NCBI RefSeq assembly: GCF_030936135.1
Contig: NC_082594.1
Coordinates: forward strand, 106,617,020 to 106,681,019
Length of the DNA stretch: 64,000 nt
Origin: Gavia stellata
Lineage: Eukaryota; Chordata; Aves; Gaviiformes; Gaviidae
Direction of reading: 5' to 3'
Positions 36,304 to 48,830 of the stretch are shown one piece after another. The first letter of the stretch is position 1, and every line of letters begins with the position of its first letter. Position numbers and translations under genes: made by a program. Under the pieces are notes generated by a model, which saw nothing but the letters and a program-made list of their open reading frames with translations, had not been told where the DNA came from and did not search any database.

Positions 36304-38674
36304 CTATCTAGATTGAGCAAAAGATCTGACCATCTGTAAGAGACACACGTAGTCCCTGGAGACAGAATTCCCTATTTTTGGGCTTTCTATTTTGTGATTT
36401 GGATTCATAATAGCTAACAGTTCTCAGCTGGGATATGGGGAAGCCAAGCAGTATACATGTCTTAAATTTTTCCACCGTCTAGATGAAAAAACACATGAAG
36501 TGCCAGTTCACCAAATGAGTTGATATGTGATCTTCAGAAATATTAGCTTGGTCCTATAAGTCGGAGGAAGGAGACACAAACAGGCTGAAGAATGGTGACC
36601 TTGCTGGACTGCTTCCTAGTCAGCTATTACTATTACTTCAAGGGCATGGCACTGCACGTTGCCGTTCTGAAGCAAATCTTATATCTAGTCTTGAATTATT
36701 TTAGATTTAGGCACCTAACCCCTACTTTATTTGCCGGAGTTTTTTATTGGAACTATTCCTGGATCTGTGTTGCTGTCTGGGTTACAATTATTGCCTCTAA
36801 TCTGATCCTAATAGAGTTTACTGTGCACCTATCACCCAGGAGAATCTTATGAATGGTTGCACATAAAAAATGAACATATTACATTTTTCACACGTTGACA
36901 AGATTTTAATTACATTTTAAGTAATGTTAATGTCTATTAAATAAATACAGATTTCCTGAATTACTTTAAAGAACAGCCTCTTGGAAATGTTAAAGCCTTT
37001 GTAAGAATGTCAAGAGTACTCTACTGAATATTAGGATAGAATCTGTTTTCAAAAAGGATGACAGGAGAGAGTCGCACAGTTAATGGGTACACTGAAAGTC
37101 ATGTATTTATGTGGAAAAGCAAGTCAGTGAAGACACAGCTACAATTCAAAGGCTACTGATTTTATTCTGTTTATTCAAAGGAAACTTTCTTATTCTGTAC
37201 CCTTCTTGGGGGGAGAAGGAGGAACTGTGAAGTACAGTTATTTGGAAATCCTTTATTAAAAAATAATGCTGTATAAGGTACATGTGCTTAAAAAGAACAA
37301 ACACAAAACTAAGCAGATTACTCTGTTTCTCACTGTGCCTGCAACTAAGAATAAAAAAAGGTCAAAAGACAGAGTTTTATTACAATGCAATCTTGTTAAC
37401 TTTTACCCTATTAGAAGTTTATTTCCATAGTACACAATAGTATTGCTATCACCTACTTCCTGCTATCATTTATACTGAAGACAATGGTAGGTCCTTTTCC
37501 TTCTAGTGGTGGTTGTCTACAGACATCTTGGATTTTCTTGGGAGAAGTGTTGGCAAAAAGTGTGTCTAAAGCTGAAACTCTACTCTTCTTTCGCACTGAC
37601 ATCACAACTGTGGAATTGTTATTGATTTGTTCTCTCTTCCTCATTCCAAAATTTATTATGCTGTCAAAAAAACACAATATAGCCTGTATGAATAAGAGGC
37701 CAGAAATTATTTAATCTTTTGAATTATAAATGTGAAGAAAAGATGGATTTTCATCTAAGACATGGGAATGGCAATCTGGTTTTACTTCTGACTCCACAAT
37801 TATAGACATAGTAATTAGGTCCACTTAGATATAGATATTTAGGCATCTAATTCAGCAGATAGGCACCAAGGCTCCAATCCTTAAAGATACCTAAATCCCG
37901 CCTAAAGTTAGATGTAAGCATTTTAAAAAATTTTAAGAGCTGGGCCGTATTTATATAGAAATTAATGGAAGTATCTTCCAATTTACTCCTGAAATATCTT
38001 GTATCCTAACTAGCAGCGCCTTTGGCTTCCTAAAGATTCTTAAATTCTTAAATGCTTTGACTCAGCTCCATTCTCAAAAATGAAGGCAGTGGTTCTTTGA
38101 TCCACCTCTCTTCTGCCAGCCTGTCCATTAGGATGTAGCTTCACATTGCACAAATCTATAGACAAAACAAAGTGCCAATAATAATTCCAGTCAAATTTAT
38201 GGAATATGTCTGTTATTATGAAGTTTGAGGCAGGTGGGGTTCAGCTCCAGCATGGCAGATAAGCAGCAAAGGAAACTGCTCTGGAGAATCTGCTACTGGA
38301 ATTATAAATCCAGCATTGAATCATGAGGTTAAGATCACACTGAGCATAAAATCCTTTTTTTTTTTTTTTACTTTGAAATATTTCTGCTTCTTCCTAATCT
38401 AATGGGGTTCATATTGGATTAATGATGATCATTCTGAATTTTGACATGTACAAAGTTAGACACTTGTACAGTAAAAAGAGGCATTATTAATAAAATGAAA
38501 ATATGAGAAATGCAAATTGGTACTGAAGCTGCAAAATGGTACTTGTTCAGTACTGAAATGCGGATGTGGATGTGTGTGCCATATTTATTTGTCAATACTA
38601 CTGTGGCAAATACAAATTATTTGCTACAAACAATCAGATAAAGAAGTCACAATTATTTTTTTTTTCTCTCAGCA
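36304..38674. other. Unassigned non-coding DNA with faint ancient repeats
   Basis: No gene. The motif ATTTAGGCACCTAA at 36,705-36,718 and ATTTAGGCATCTAA at 37,837-37,850, the latter followed by CAATCCTTAAAGATACCTAA, resemble old sauropsid repeats with TTAGGCACCTAAAT. A T-run is at 38,355-38,370. Confidence 0.45.
37810..37960. repeat. Possible ancient sauropsid repeat remnant
   Basis: The segment contains TTTAGGCATCTAA, AGGCACCAAGGCTCC, GATACCTAAATCCCGCC and GAGCTGGGCC. These fit a worn copy of the repeat family with AGGCACCTAAATACC and GGATCTGGGCC that is common in birds, crocodiles and turtles. Limits are approximate and the call is from memory. Confidence 0.3.
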
Positions 38675-39035
38675 ACCTGAAGGCACTTTTAGCCCTGACT
38701 ATCCCATTCCCAGTCCCCTCAGGGATTCCTCAGCCTGCCCATGGCCCAGGACCCCATGTCAGCCCCCCAGGGCCACCAGCCCCTGCCCCAGCAGTGCTGC
38801 AGCAGGGCCAGTGTCCAGCTCGCCACAGCCCTGCCCTGCCCATCCATGGGCCCTGCTGAGCCAGGTCCACCTATGGGTCTATGTTCTGGCCTGGCCTTGG
38901 CCTGTCCCCAGGGAGGTGCCCGATGATTGGGGCTGGGGCTGCCCCAGTGCCCCCTCCAGCTGCCCTGCTCCTGCCTGAGGGGTGGGATGGGCCCTGGCTG
39001 CCCTGGCACAGAGGGAGCCACTGGCCCTTGTGGCA
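38675..39035. other. GC-rich, CpG-poor patch of unknown origin
   Basis: An abrupt GC-rich block rich in CCAGC, CCCTG and CCCAG strings in an otherwise AT-rich area. CpG is very scarce, so it is not a CpG island. Several frames stay open through it on both strands, which is a side effect of composition. It may be an old GC-rich repeat or decayed minisatellite. Confidence 0.6.
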
Positions 39036-41640
39036 CTTGATACTATTTTCTTTTCTGCTTTTCTTGCTACAACTCAGAAAGGGATAGCTGCAGGTAGTAG
39101 ATTGGGTTCTTTCTTGAAGCACTGGGAAACAGTTGTGTGGCTGAGCAGCTGCAATACAAATTTCTCCACTGCTCACTTTTTTGGCTCTCAGAAGCACTTC
39201 CATCCACATTCTCTCTCATGCGTAAGGTGGATTTTCTAGGCAAGGACACTACTCCTTGATAGCTGATGTCTGCAACAATCACATCTGTAATAAATTGTTA
39301 ACCAAAAGTAGCTAGACATTTTCATCACTTACTTATTTCTGTAAATATCTTTTATAGACTTTTGTACCATGGTAATATGCAGTAAGATTTCCAGCTATCT
39401 GTGTTATCTATTTTCACTTCCTGCAGAAAACCTCCATCAATATGCTCTACTGCTTGCAGTGTTTCCTTTATTCACTTTGCAGTGTTTCTTCATTCATCTC
39501 TTCCTATGTTCTTACAGTATGCATGCCAATTATTAATCTTGATAGGAACTCCTAGTCTACTGTAATTGTCATAATAGATACTATTTTCATACTTCCTTCA
39601 TAATGCATTGCACTTGCTGGAGGGAAAAACTTTTTAAAAGTTGCTTCACTTAGGAGGAAAAAATATTATTAGGGAACAGAGTTTAAGCCCTGGTGCCATA
39701 ATAGTCACTCTGGAATAGCAATAATAAAATTTCAGATTCATACTAGGCTTGCATTAAAGTCTGCACACTTCATTCCCAAGAAGGTAGACTGGTTACAAGT
39801 CTGATGAAATATGTATGGTACATTTTCATTAGCTTGTTTAACAGGCACTAAAGAGAAACCTAGATAAAAGACTACAGGGAACTGAGAAGAAAGTGAACAA
39901 ATGTCCTTAATCCATATTCTTCTCAAATCAGTTTAGGACTGCACCACAAATCTGAATGCACTCAGTGCACCTGAGTTCATGAAATGGTGTCTGAGAAGGA
40001 AGAACTCCCCGTGCTGCCACAATAGCACACTGCTTTGCTTCTTTGAATCATTTAATGAAAAATATATGCCCTCAGTTTCTTCCTAGTCAATTGATTACAG
40101 CTTCATGTCCAGAGTGGTGGTAGACTTTGCGTGGAATTGAGAATGGATCAAAGTAATATTATTAAGTGTAAGAAAATCAATGTTGATTTAGTCAATTCTG
40201 CTAGAATTTCTGCAAAGCTTCACCTGCAAAGAAGCAACTAAGTTTTAAATTAATTTGTGTGTGAGTAATTGTTTTGAATGCAGAGAAATGTGCAGGCATA
40301 AAAGACAAAGTTATTAGATGACAGCACAATAGCTAGACCAATGAAAAGCTGAAGGTATTGAAAGGATTGATCACATAACCTCATTTCTGTCATGATAACC
40401 ACTCTTAAGAAAGAGAACTACTTATGTGACAAAATGGAGGAACTGCACTGGACAAAAACAGACTACTTTTTTGATGGGCTGGCTGAATGTTGATCAATTT
40501 TTACCAGATTAAAAAGTTGAAGTGATCTTGTTCTTCAGTAATATTGTTAAGAATGGCCTTTATACAATGTGGCAAATCCAACATAAGAAGATACAGTATC
40601 TGACAAAAATATATCCACGAATGCCCCAAAGCTATTGCTGTAAACAGAATAGCAGAGGCAATACTATTGTTGCTTAGTTGCCTAAATAATTTGCATTCCA
40701 ATTTACTAATTTTAGTATGAAATGACATCTTGTATCTCTGACAGTACTTTAACGTAATTCAATTGAATGATATAGAGAGCTAAATTTTCTTTATCCAATT
40801 ATCACTAATCATGCCAACGGTGATTTATGAATCAAAAAAAAAAAACCCAAAAAACCAAACCCCAGTGTGTTTATTTCAGGGGACCCTGAAAAATACTTAA
40901 AATCTTTCTTCTTGAGAGTACACTCGAAGGCAGACTCTCATCTATAAGCTAAGTTTTAGTTAATAGCAACATGCTTTCACTGCTGAGGCATTCAATATGT
41001 ATTTGCTGTTTATGGTGCTTATCAGGGTATTAATACCAGTAGCTCTAAAGCAATATCACCACTACATTATCAGCCAGCTGATGTAAAGACCTTGTGTAGC
41101 TCATGTCCAATGCTGCAGGAGCATGGGCTTCACAGGAAACTTGGGGAATTTAAAACACTTATTTGGGAAGGGAACTTAATGTCTAGGTTGAATATGGTAG
41201 GTATAGTGCCTGGTGTTTTCACTCTACTGTCTTCTTACACCTAAAGGTGGAAGCTTCCTCTTCACTTTCTAGGTATGACTCCAATTAACTAACTATGATA
41301 GTAGGTTCATACTCATATCTAGAGATAGACTTGGAGCCTTAAATCATTTTTACTTCCCTTTTTATACTCTCCTTTAAGCTGTCATCACTGTTACTTTAAA
41401 ACTTTTCAGGTGATATGGTAAATATATTTTCACAGCATTGAGAAGCTCTGTTTTAGAAATAAATGCATTCGGGAAAATTAACCTCAAACACTTCACACTC
41501 TATCAGTAGTCAGTCAAGAGAAATACTATGCCAGGTGTTTTATTGCTGCTTTCTTTTTTTATTTTCCTAGTATTGAACAAAAGACATGGGTCAGTAATTT
41601 CAGAAAAATGTGGCATCCTGTGTTCCACAAATTATATCGT
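39036..41640. other. Unassigned AT-rich non-coding DNA
   Basis: No gene or recognisable repeat. A-rich tract at about 40,834-40,860. Short frames such as 40,501-40,728 (- strand) lack any domain. Confidence 0.55.
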
Positions 41641-41973
41641 AAACCTTGTGTCAAAGGGAACATGGGGTCAGAGTCTCCTGACTTCTGAGTGACTGTAAAT
41701 TTGCTAGTGCCATGGAAGATAAAGGGAGAAGGAATCTACTTGGAGCAGATGCCGCCAGAACTAAGCTCTGCTGTGGGGAAGGCTTAGGAGAACAGGCTTA
41801 AACCCAGGACCTCTGCATGGCCTTGCAGTAAGGCCTGAGGATGACTGAGAGACAGGGAGAGAAGGAGACTGAGACTGCAACTGGCAGCCTGCACCTCCAA
41901 AAAAGGTGGAGTTGGAAAGCAAACGGAAATGTGAAATTAGAATATACAGAGGATTAAGATTAGATGAGGGAAG

Positions 41974-42660
41974 TCAGGAGGGAAGGAGAGCCAGTTTTGA
42001 CAAGAAATGGGTGTGGAAGGAGGACTGGGTTTGCCCTCCCAAAACACTGAGGAAGAACTGAAGGTTGTGTAAAGACTTGCGGTAGGAAGGCTGAAGCCCA
42101 AGGGCATGGAGGACAGAAGCCAAGGAGGGAGGCTTAAGGGTAAACTGGATGTGACAAATTAGTTTCTTTCTTCTGAGAGGCAAACGGTGCTGGAACAGAA
42201 AGTCGGGGGTGATAGGCAAGGGAGGAAGATCAAGACACTGCAGGGACAGCGGGAGAGGCAGCTGCTGGGGCCCAGCCTTCTCTCCCCACCTGTCCCACTG
42301 TCCCAGGCCAGTCAGCGGTCCCTGGGGAAGGCGGTCCTGCAGCCGATGGGCGCAGCTGGTTCCAGGCAGCTGCGAGGGGGCAAGCGAGGAGAGGTCTCCC
42401 CTGGGGCTGCTGCCACGATGGCTGCTGCCAGCTCCAGTCATGCTCTTGGGCCCAGCCATGCCACAGACCTTGAATGCAGCAAGTATCATTCTTTGAGCCA
42501 AATAAAAACAGAAGAAATTGTTCAAATGATGATATTGACACACATTGTCATTGCTTGCTAGCCTTCCGGTACCGTTTGATTCTTCCAGCTCCTCTCCATT
42601 TTCCTCCTTTCTTGTCTCCTCTCCCCGAAGACTTAGGTGATTAGATTGTTTACTAAGCAC
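41974..42660 (-). other. Unrecognised 228-codon open frame in a GC-richer block
   Basis: This is the longest uninterrupted frame in the window. It starts MLSKQSNHLSLRGEETRK, has a Pro/Leu/Gly/Ser-rich middle (LPLPLSLQCLDLPPLP) and ends in a Leu/Ser-rich part. It shows no signal peptide, domain or repeat that I recognise. The GC-rich middle (42,185-42,500) has moderate CpG content. Two other frames are also open across the middle, so composition may explain much of the length. No upstream promoter, no splice sites that I would trust and no poly(A) signal are evident. It could be a lineage-specific transcript, an exon in a non-coding RNA, or chance. Confidence 0.2.
42185..42500. other. GC-rich patch with moderate CpG
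   Basis: The block contains about nine CpG sites by eye within some 300 bases, more than the other GC-rich patches here. It lies inside the 228-codon frame. It could be a small CpG-island-like promoter, or a GC-rich repeat. No TATA box or Inr is obvious. Confidence 0.45.
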
Positions 42661-45600
42661 GAACCAACAATGTTGTTTCTTTGCAATGCTTATTGTTTAC
42701 TTGAAAATAATCATGCTAATATTATGCTTGTGGGAGAGATAACTGGGAAGTTGGAATGCAGAGAAGTGAATTCTGGGGCCTGGGGAAAGCAGAATGGGTG
42801 AAATCCAAAGTGGGAGACATGGGCTCATATGAACAACTGGTGGCTAAGGAGATCACATTAGTACCATTACTTGGCTGTTCATGCAGAGTCAGGAGCTGAT
42901 TTATAGCAATACAATAGAAATATTAAGGAATTTTTTTTTTCCCCTAAGATATCTCTGCCATCCCTTCACAGACAACAATATTTTTAAGAGGCTTAAAAAG
43001 TATAGAGAGTTACTATTTCTAGTTAATATGCACAGTTACTGTTTAAAAGTTGTGTCAGTCTCCTCTTTCTTCTTTGTTTGCCTGTTTGTTTCACTTTGTT
43101 TCTGTTACTGAAGTGGCAAGAAGTTGGCGATATATACTACTACTTTGTTTTGCTTAGGTAACTTTATGTCTTGACTTCCATTTAAAAATTTGAATCCCCA
43201 GTTAGAAAGTAGTTGCTGCCTCTTCACAATTGGTCCTGAGACATACAGCTATGAAAAAAACCCCAAACATCCTTTAATAACTCAAAATCAAGAGTTAATC
43301 ACTAAAGAACTCAATTAAGAGCTCACAATGACACTGTAGCTTGACCGCAGAACAATTACAAAATTCATTGTCAAATGATTCAGATTCAGAAAGGATACAA
43401 GAATATTTAAAAATTAAAACATTAGTTTCCCACAGTTTCATATAAGCTAGAAAACATTTTACATACAAATTGTAAGGAGTAATTCGAAAAGTTTGCCATG
43501 AATCATGTTCTCAGGTAGGTTAATATTTTGATTAACTCAGGACATGACTCACAGCTACATTCAGTAGGTCATGTATAAGAAAATGAAAAATCAGTGAGTT
43601 AGAATTAGCTGATATTCAAGAGAGTTAAGAATTCTGCAGAAGTTCTAAGACTATCAGAATAGAGAGTTTTCAGGGTCCTCAACCTATCTGTGGTTCAGCT
43701 ATTTAGCGACACAATAAAATGAGGAAGAAAACTAGACTAACACATGAGGAAATATGTCTGGAAAGTACATTTTACAGAAAACTTATAATGGGACATAAAG
43801 TAAGGATCTAATAGTCATAACATCAAGGCATAATATATTCTCCATACTGTCCTTATTGCTAGCTTAACCGGTAAATAAAGCTGCAATAGCTGCATTTTAA
43901 TTAGAAGTAACTGAAAAGTAGAAAATTCAGTGTATTTTTTTTTCACCGGTATATAAATGTATAGACCTGATCTACCCTAACAGCCAAATTACAACTATAA
44001 CTAATTGTCCCTTGATTATGAAAAACATAGAATTAAATCCTGGCTATATGAAAGTCAGTAGGTCTTGCAATTACCTTGCAAAGCAGTGAAATATTTCAGA
44101 GCTAGTCTATGATAGTTCAGCTACAATGTTGGTACCACAACTTTTTATTACATGTATCCTCTAAATGTTTGGAAAACAGTAAACTAATATGTGAATAATG
44201 TGAAATGATCTTAAGTTAAACGTCATGACTGTATAGGGTTGGACTCCTAATTTTAAATGCTAGGAGCTGTTAGAATTACACAGTGAATTTCCTAGTACAG
44301 AAAAGATCAAAAAGCCTATTTTCAAATTGGTGTCAAAATTCTTTGTGGAAGCCTTCACATTTTCCACACTCCTGAATACATATGCAGACCTAGGTGTTTT
44401 TCAGAAGTCTCTGCTTTAATTTAAACGATTTTCATTTTCTGGTCTCGAGTTCGGTGAGTCTGGCTTTCTCAGGCAATTTTCAGGTCCTTCCTTCTTTTGT
44501 GTTACCAAGAGACTGAAACTTGCACAAGGTAAAAGTCCTTTCTGAGCACTGTCCTCAAGAGGCAGGCCCAACTGACTTTCTCAAACTTCCCTGTGTCCTT
44601 TTCAGCTTTTTATTCTTCCCCTCTTTAGGAGGGACAAATGCCCTAGAAACAGTCAAGTATTATTTGACAATTATTTCAGTCTAAAATATTAAAAGTAGGG
44701 TAAGTAAGGCAAGAAAGAGTGAGAAGAACCACAAATAAACAGTAATCCCTATGGGATATGCACTTTATGTACAAACACCACTCAAAATAATTTTATGCTT
44801 GTTTCAAGATTAGGAAAAAAAATCATGAAAAGATTTATTTCTCATAACATGACTGAAGTGATTTGCACTATGGTATTAGATGTTACTTCATGATAAAACA
44901 ATACATCAACAAACAGCCAATTTAATTGAACTCAGATGTACAAAGGGATGGCACAAAATAATTTTCTGTCAATAACCAATGAATTATGTATGCATTGTAC
45001 TTGAAATGTTTTGGTCCTGGTAAATCTGTTTGTATCTTCCACACTGAATTTACAGCTAAAATAATGAAGCTGCTCTTTCTCTGGAAGTGTGTAAAGTGTA
45101 ACTATATATTTTATTTGAGTCTATTTCCTATTTATATTAACATCCTAATTATGAGATAAGCTGTATAAATTCTCCTGGTAGCAAAAGTGTCTTGAAAACT
45201 AACTGGGAAAAAAAAATCTGTAATACAATTTTATTTCCATTGCTTTGAATTTAAAACCAGAATAGTTGTCCAATGTTCTGAATCACAGTCAAATTGCTTT
45301 TGGCATTTCAGCATATCCAGAGGCAAATGCCTACATGGCATCACTTGACTTTTGCTCAGCTCAAAACTCAAGAAAGTTCCTAACTATCATAGGTAAAAAA
45401 AAAAAGCATTTTTAATGGAATATTCTCCAGTGATTGAATGACATAAATGTTACACTGTGGTATTTCTATTGTGATATATTTATTAACATCCCAGGTATGC
45501 ATGCATGACTCTTTGGAAAGGCTTCAATAAACTATTCAGATTATTATGCATCCCCATAAATTTGCAACAAACTACATAGTAGTATATATGATTTAAGTTT

Positions 45601-46521
45601 CAATATCCAACATTCTAATAAGCATCTAAAGTTTTTTTGAAAAGTATATGTATGCACATATGTGTACATATGCAAACATATGGACACATACATCTATGTA
45701 TATTTCTGTCTATATATATAGTACCGGTACTATCTTTTCTGTAACCACTTCCTTCCAGTCTAAGTGATAGCTTCAAGGGAAAAAAACAAAACAATACAAA
45801 AAACCCCACAAACTAGAATACATATTTTAGACAAGCTAAAGGCTAAAAAGTATACTTTTTAGTATAAGACTTTAAATCACTGGGAAACTTGGAATTCCAT
45901 CTGTCTCATTAACGAAAGGCAACAGGGCAGCTCCTCAGTTGTACAGCTGAACTGTAATTAATGGACATATGCTTATGTAAACCTTCTGAAAATCTGACCT
46001 ACTACTGGTATAATAGCTTTAACAGATCATAAAATAGCAGACATAAAAATACCACTTGTCTAGAATTGGAAATTATAGACATACAGCAGTTTATCCAGTC
46101 ATGGGTATAGATGACAAAAGCACAAAGTATGAGTTTAAATGGTAGACTGCACTTTTATTTAACCTATGCAAATATTCTGAGAGAACTGAAAATACAGGTA
46201 TCTTAGTAAATGAGAAAGTTCTGAAGGACCCGCTGCCTTGGATGTGACCTGGGAAAGAACAGGTTTAATTCCCAAGCTGACTTTCTGCATAACCTTGAAC
46301 ATCTTGTTTTTGTCTCTGATCTCTATGAGCAGGAGTGTTTTGCATTTACTAAGCCCAGACACATCTGCTGACTCTATAATGGCAGGAGGCCTTCTTATTT
46401 TCTTGTTCTTGGTTGAGTATGCTTCATGACTACTGTAATCAGAGATTCCTGATCTAAGCATCTGAGAAAAGAGAAAAAAAACAAAACAAGCAAAACAAAA
46501 ACATGAGATGTTGCAGAAGGT
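42661..46521. other. Unassigned AT-rich non-coding DNA
   Basis: No gene. Near 44,035 ATTAAATCCTGGC followed by GAAAGTCAGTAGG may be a worn ancient repeat. An alternating purine-pyrimidine tract with a perfect palindrome is at 45,640-45,733. Confidence 0.5.
45640..45733. repeat. Alternating TA/CA/TG tract ending in a 16-bp palindrome
   Basis: Steps such as GTATATGTATGCACATATGT alternate purine and pyrimidine over about 70 bases. The tract ends in ATAGTACCGGTACTAT (45,718-45,733), a perfect 16-base palindrome. Such DNA can take up Z-form or cruciform structure. No coding content. Confidence 0.75.
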
Positions 46522-48310
46522 AAAATCATAGAAAAATTCAGGTTAGAAAGGATCTCTAGAGGTCATCTGTTTCATCCATCCCCCAAACAGGGCCAATTTT
46601 GAATTTAGTTCACATTTCCACATTAGATCAGGTTACTTAGAGCCTTGTACAGTTGAGTTTTGAGTAACTCCAAGGATGGAGTTCCCACAGTCTCTCTTGA
46701 GCACCTGTTCCAGTGGTTGATGATCCTCACTGTGAAGAATTTTTTCCTTCTATTTAATCAGAATTTCTCTTGCTGCAACATGGGTCCAATATCACTTGTC
46801 CTATCAATGTGGACCTCCAAAAGAGTCTGGCTCCATCTTACTACAGCCCTTCAGCAGGTAATTGAGGATAGCTATCAGATTGCTGTTTAGTCATCTACAG
46901 GCTGCACAAGCCCACCTGTATCAGTCTTCCTTTCTATGTCATGTGATTCAGCCCTATAATTATTCACTAATCCACTAGACAATACTTTAGATGTAGTCCT
47001 GTAAGTGTCATGGAGAGGAGAATAATCACTTCTCTCATCCTGCCAGCTCTGTTTCTGCTGACGTATCTCAGTATCCTCTTTGCCTTCATCACTGCAAGAG
47101 TGTACTGCTAACTCACATTTAATTCATTTTCTCAAGACCTACAGGCTTTTTCTGCAAAGCAGCTCCCTAGCTAGCCAATCTCCATTCTGAATTGTCATTG
47201 CATGGGGTTATTCTTCCAGGTGATGGACTTTGTGTTTGCCTTTGTTGCACTTCATAAGGCTCCTGAGAAGCCCAGCTTCAAGCTGTCAGAGTTTCTCTGA
47301 ATGGTAGATATACCCTCCAGTGAATTCCACTCCCTCCAGCTTGGTGACAGCCATGGGCTTTTTGAGGGTTCATTCTGTATCATTGTCCATTAATGAGGAT
47401 ATTAAACGGTATTGGCACCAATATGAACCCTTAAGGAGTGCTACAAGTAATGAACTGCCAACTGGACTTTGAATAATTGACCACTAGCCCTGCAGCCCAG
47501 TGATCTAGTCCATTTTCTAGAATTTTTAAATTGCCTAGATTTTTTAAAGCCTTGGTTAATTGAAAGTAAATGGTATCCATTGCTATCCTCTCATGCACAG
47601 AACTAGTCATTTCACCACAGAAGATAGTCATGTTTGTTAGGCCCAATATGTCCTTGGTGAATATGTGTTGGCTATTTCCAATCACCTTCTTGTCTGCCAT
47701 TTGTCTGGATGTTGTTTCCAGAAGCATTTGGTCCATAACCTTTCTGTGAACTGAGATTAGGCTGGCTGCGCTTTGCCAGACCCTCATTCTTGCCTTTTGA
47801 AGACAGGCACATTTGTCTTTTCTAGTCACTGGGGACTTCTCCCAGATAATAGAAACTGGCATTGCAATGAAATCAGGTCTCTCTCTCCACATCCTTCTAT
47901 ATATCCAAGACAGTCCTGTGAACTTGTGTCTTTATGAATTGCTTGAGTGGTCCTTACCTTGAACATTCTCCGTCCCAGGTAATATTTCACTCCCTCAGAT
48001 TCTGACAGTTAGCACAAATCGTATCAGTTTGAGAGCAGACTCTGCCACTGAAGAGCAAGGCAAAGGAAGTGCTGAGTAGCTTCAGCCTTTTCCATGTCCT
48101 TTCTCACTGGGTTGCTCTCCAGTTCAGCAGTAGACCCTTCCTTGTCCTTCCTTTTACTGCTTCCACCTGTAAAAGACTTTCTTGTTGCCTTTTCCCATCT
48201 ACAGGCCAGTAAATATGACTTTAACCACAGCCTTTGTGTTGACCTGATAGTATAGGGTCTCAGGACTTTTCTGGGTCTGTGTTAGCCTCTGGTGATTTCA
48301 GGCTGTTTTA
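46522..48310 (-). mobile_element. Long, old CR1 LINE with 3' UTR and RT region
   Basis: On the + strand it starts at AAATCATAGAAAAATTCAGG, the CR1 3' end in reverse. It runs through phrases typical of CR1, including AACTCCAAGGATGGAGTTCC and CACTGTGAAGAATTTTTTCC. It goes on across the RT-coding part to about 48,310, near strings like AAAAGACTTTCTTGTTGCC. At about 1.8 kb it is much longer than the common 300-bp CR1 fragments. Divergence and frame breaks show it is old. The 5' limit is approximate. Confidence 0.85.
47431..47892 (-). pseudogene. CR1 reverse transcriptase remnant, 153 codons
   Basis: The frame holds a series matching non-LTR RT order: SIIWEKSPVT, then ASLISVHRKVMDQMLLET, DKKVIGNSQHIFTK, LTNMTIF and AMDTIYFQLTKAL. 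These correspond to the RT fingers and palm up to motif A. The motif-A aspartate is not clear and the YxDD box is not in this frame. Stops and shifts bound it on both sides. It is a dead remnant of ORF2. Confidence 0.85.
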
Positions 48311-48559
48311 TCTGTGCTAGCAACTGCCCACCTGTCAGTTGACTATCACCTAGCTTATTTTAGCTTAGCTCTGTGAATACTGTAAGGGTCTGACAAACCT
48401 GTGTAGTCACTAAGTAATGAAAAATGGCCCTTTTTCTTAATTAAGCTAGAGTCTATAGTGTAAGTTTAAATGACATCCAAGAGATGAAAGCAGTCATACT
48501 TTAGCTGGGAACCAACAAAGAAAGGCCAATATACCCTAGTAAATGTGACTTTTGCCATT

Positions 48560-48830
48560 ACTAGCAGAGGGACATAGGCTTTGGACTGCCCATTTCAGGT
48601 CCCAGGGAGTGGCTGGGCTGTCTTTGGCCTGAGTGGGGCTGAGCTGGGTTTACCAGGCACCCCGTAGCCACATGCCAATTGCCCAGCCTGTCTGAGCTCC
48701 AGCTCTGTGAATGCTGCTGAGGAAAGGGCTGACAGCACCAGGCAGTCCCTGATGGACAAATGGCCCCCAGGGGTATTGGGGGCTCCCTGGGAGCAGGAGG
48801 AAGGGAGCAGGCTGGGGTAAGGAAATATAA
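48560..48830. other. GC-rich patch next to the CR1
   Basis: A GC-rich, CpG-poor block with GGGCTG, CTGGG and CCAGG strings. It ends near GGAAATATAAAAATAGCTC, a TATA-like sequence, so a decayed LTR promoter is conceivable, but I can place no LTR ends. It resembles the 38.7-kb patch in composition only. Confidence 0.45.

Noticed and set aside
36592..36852. 86-codon hydrophobic frame, + strand
   Set aside because: Low complexity from AT-rich codons with no recognised family; the stretch may include an old repeat.
38517..38978. 153-codon Pro/Ser-rich frame, + strand
   Set aside because: Openness follows from the GC-rich block; other frames are open in the same place and CpG is depleted.
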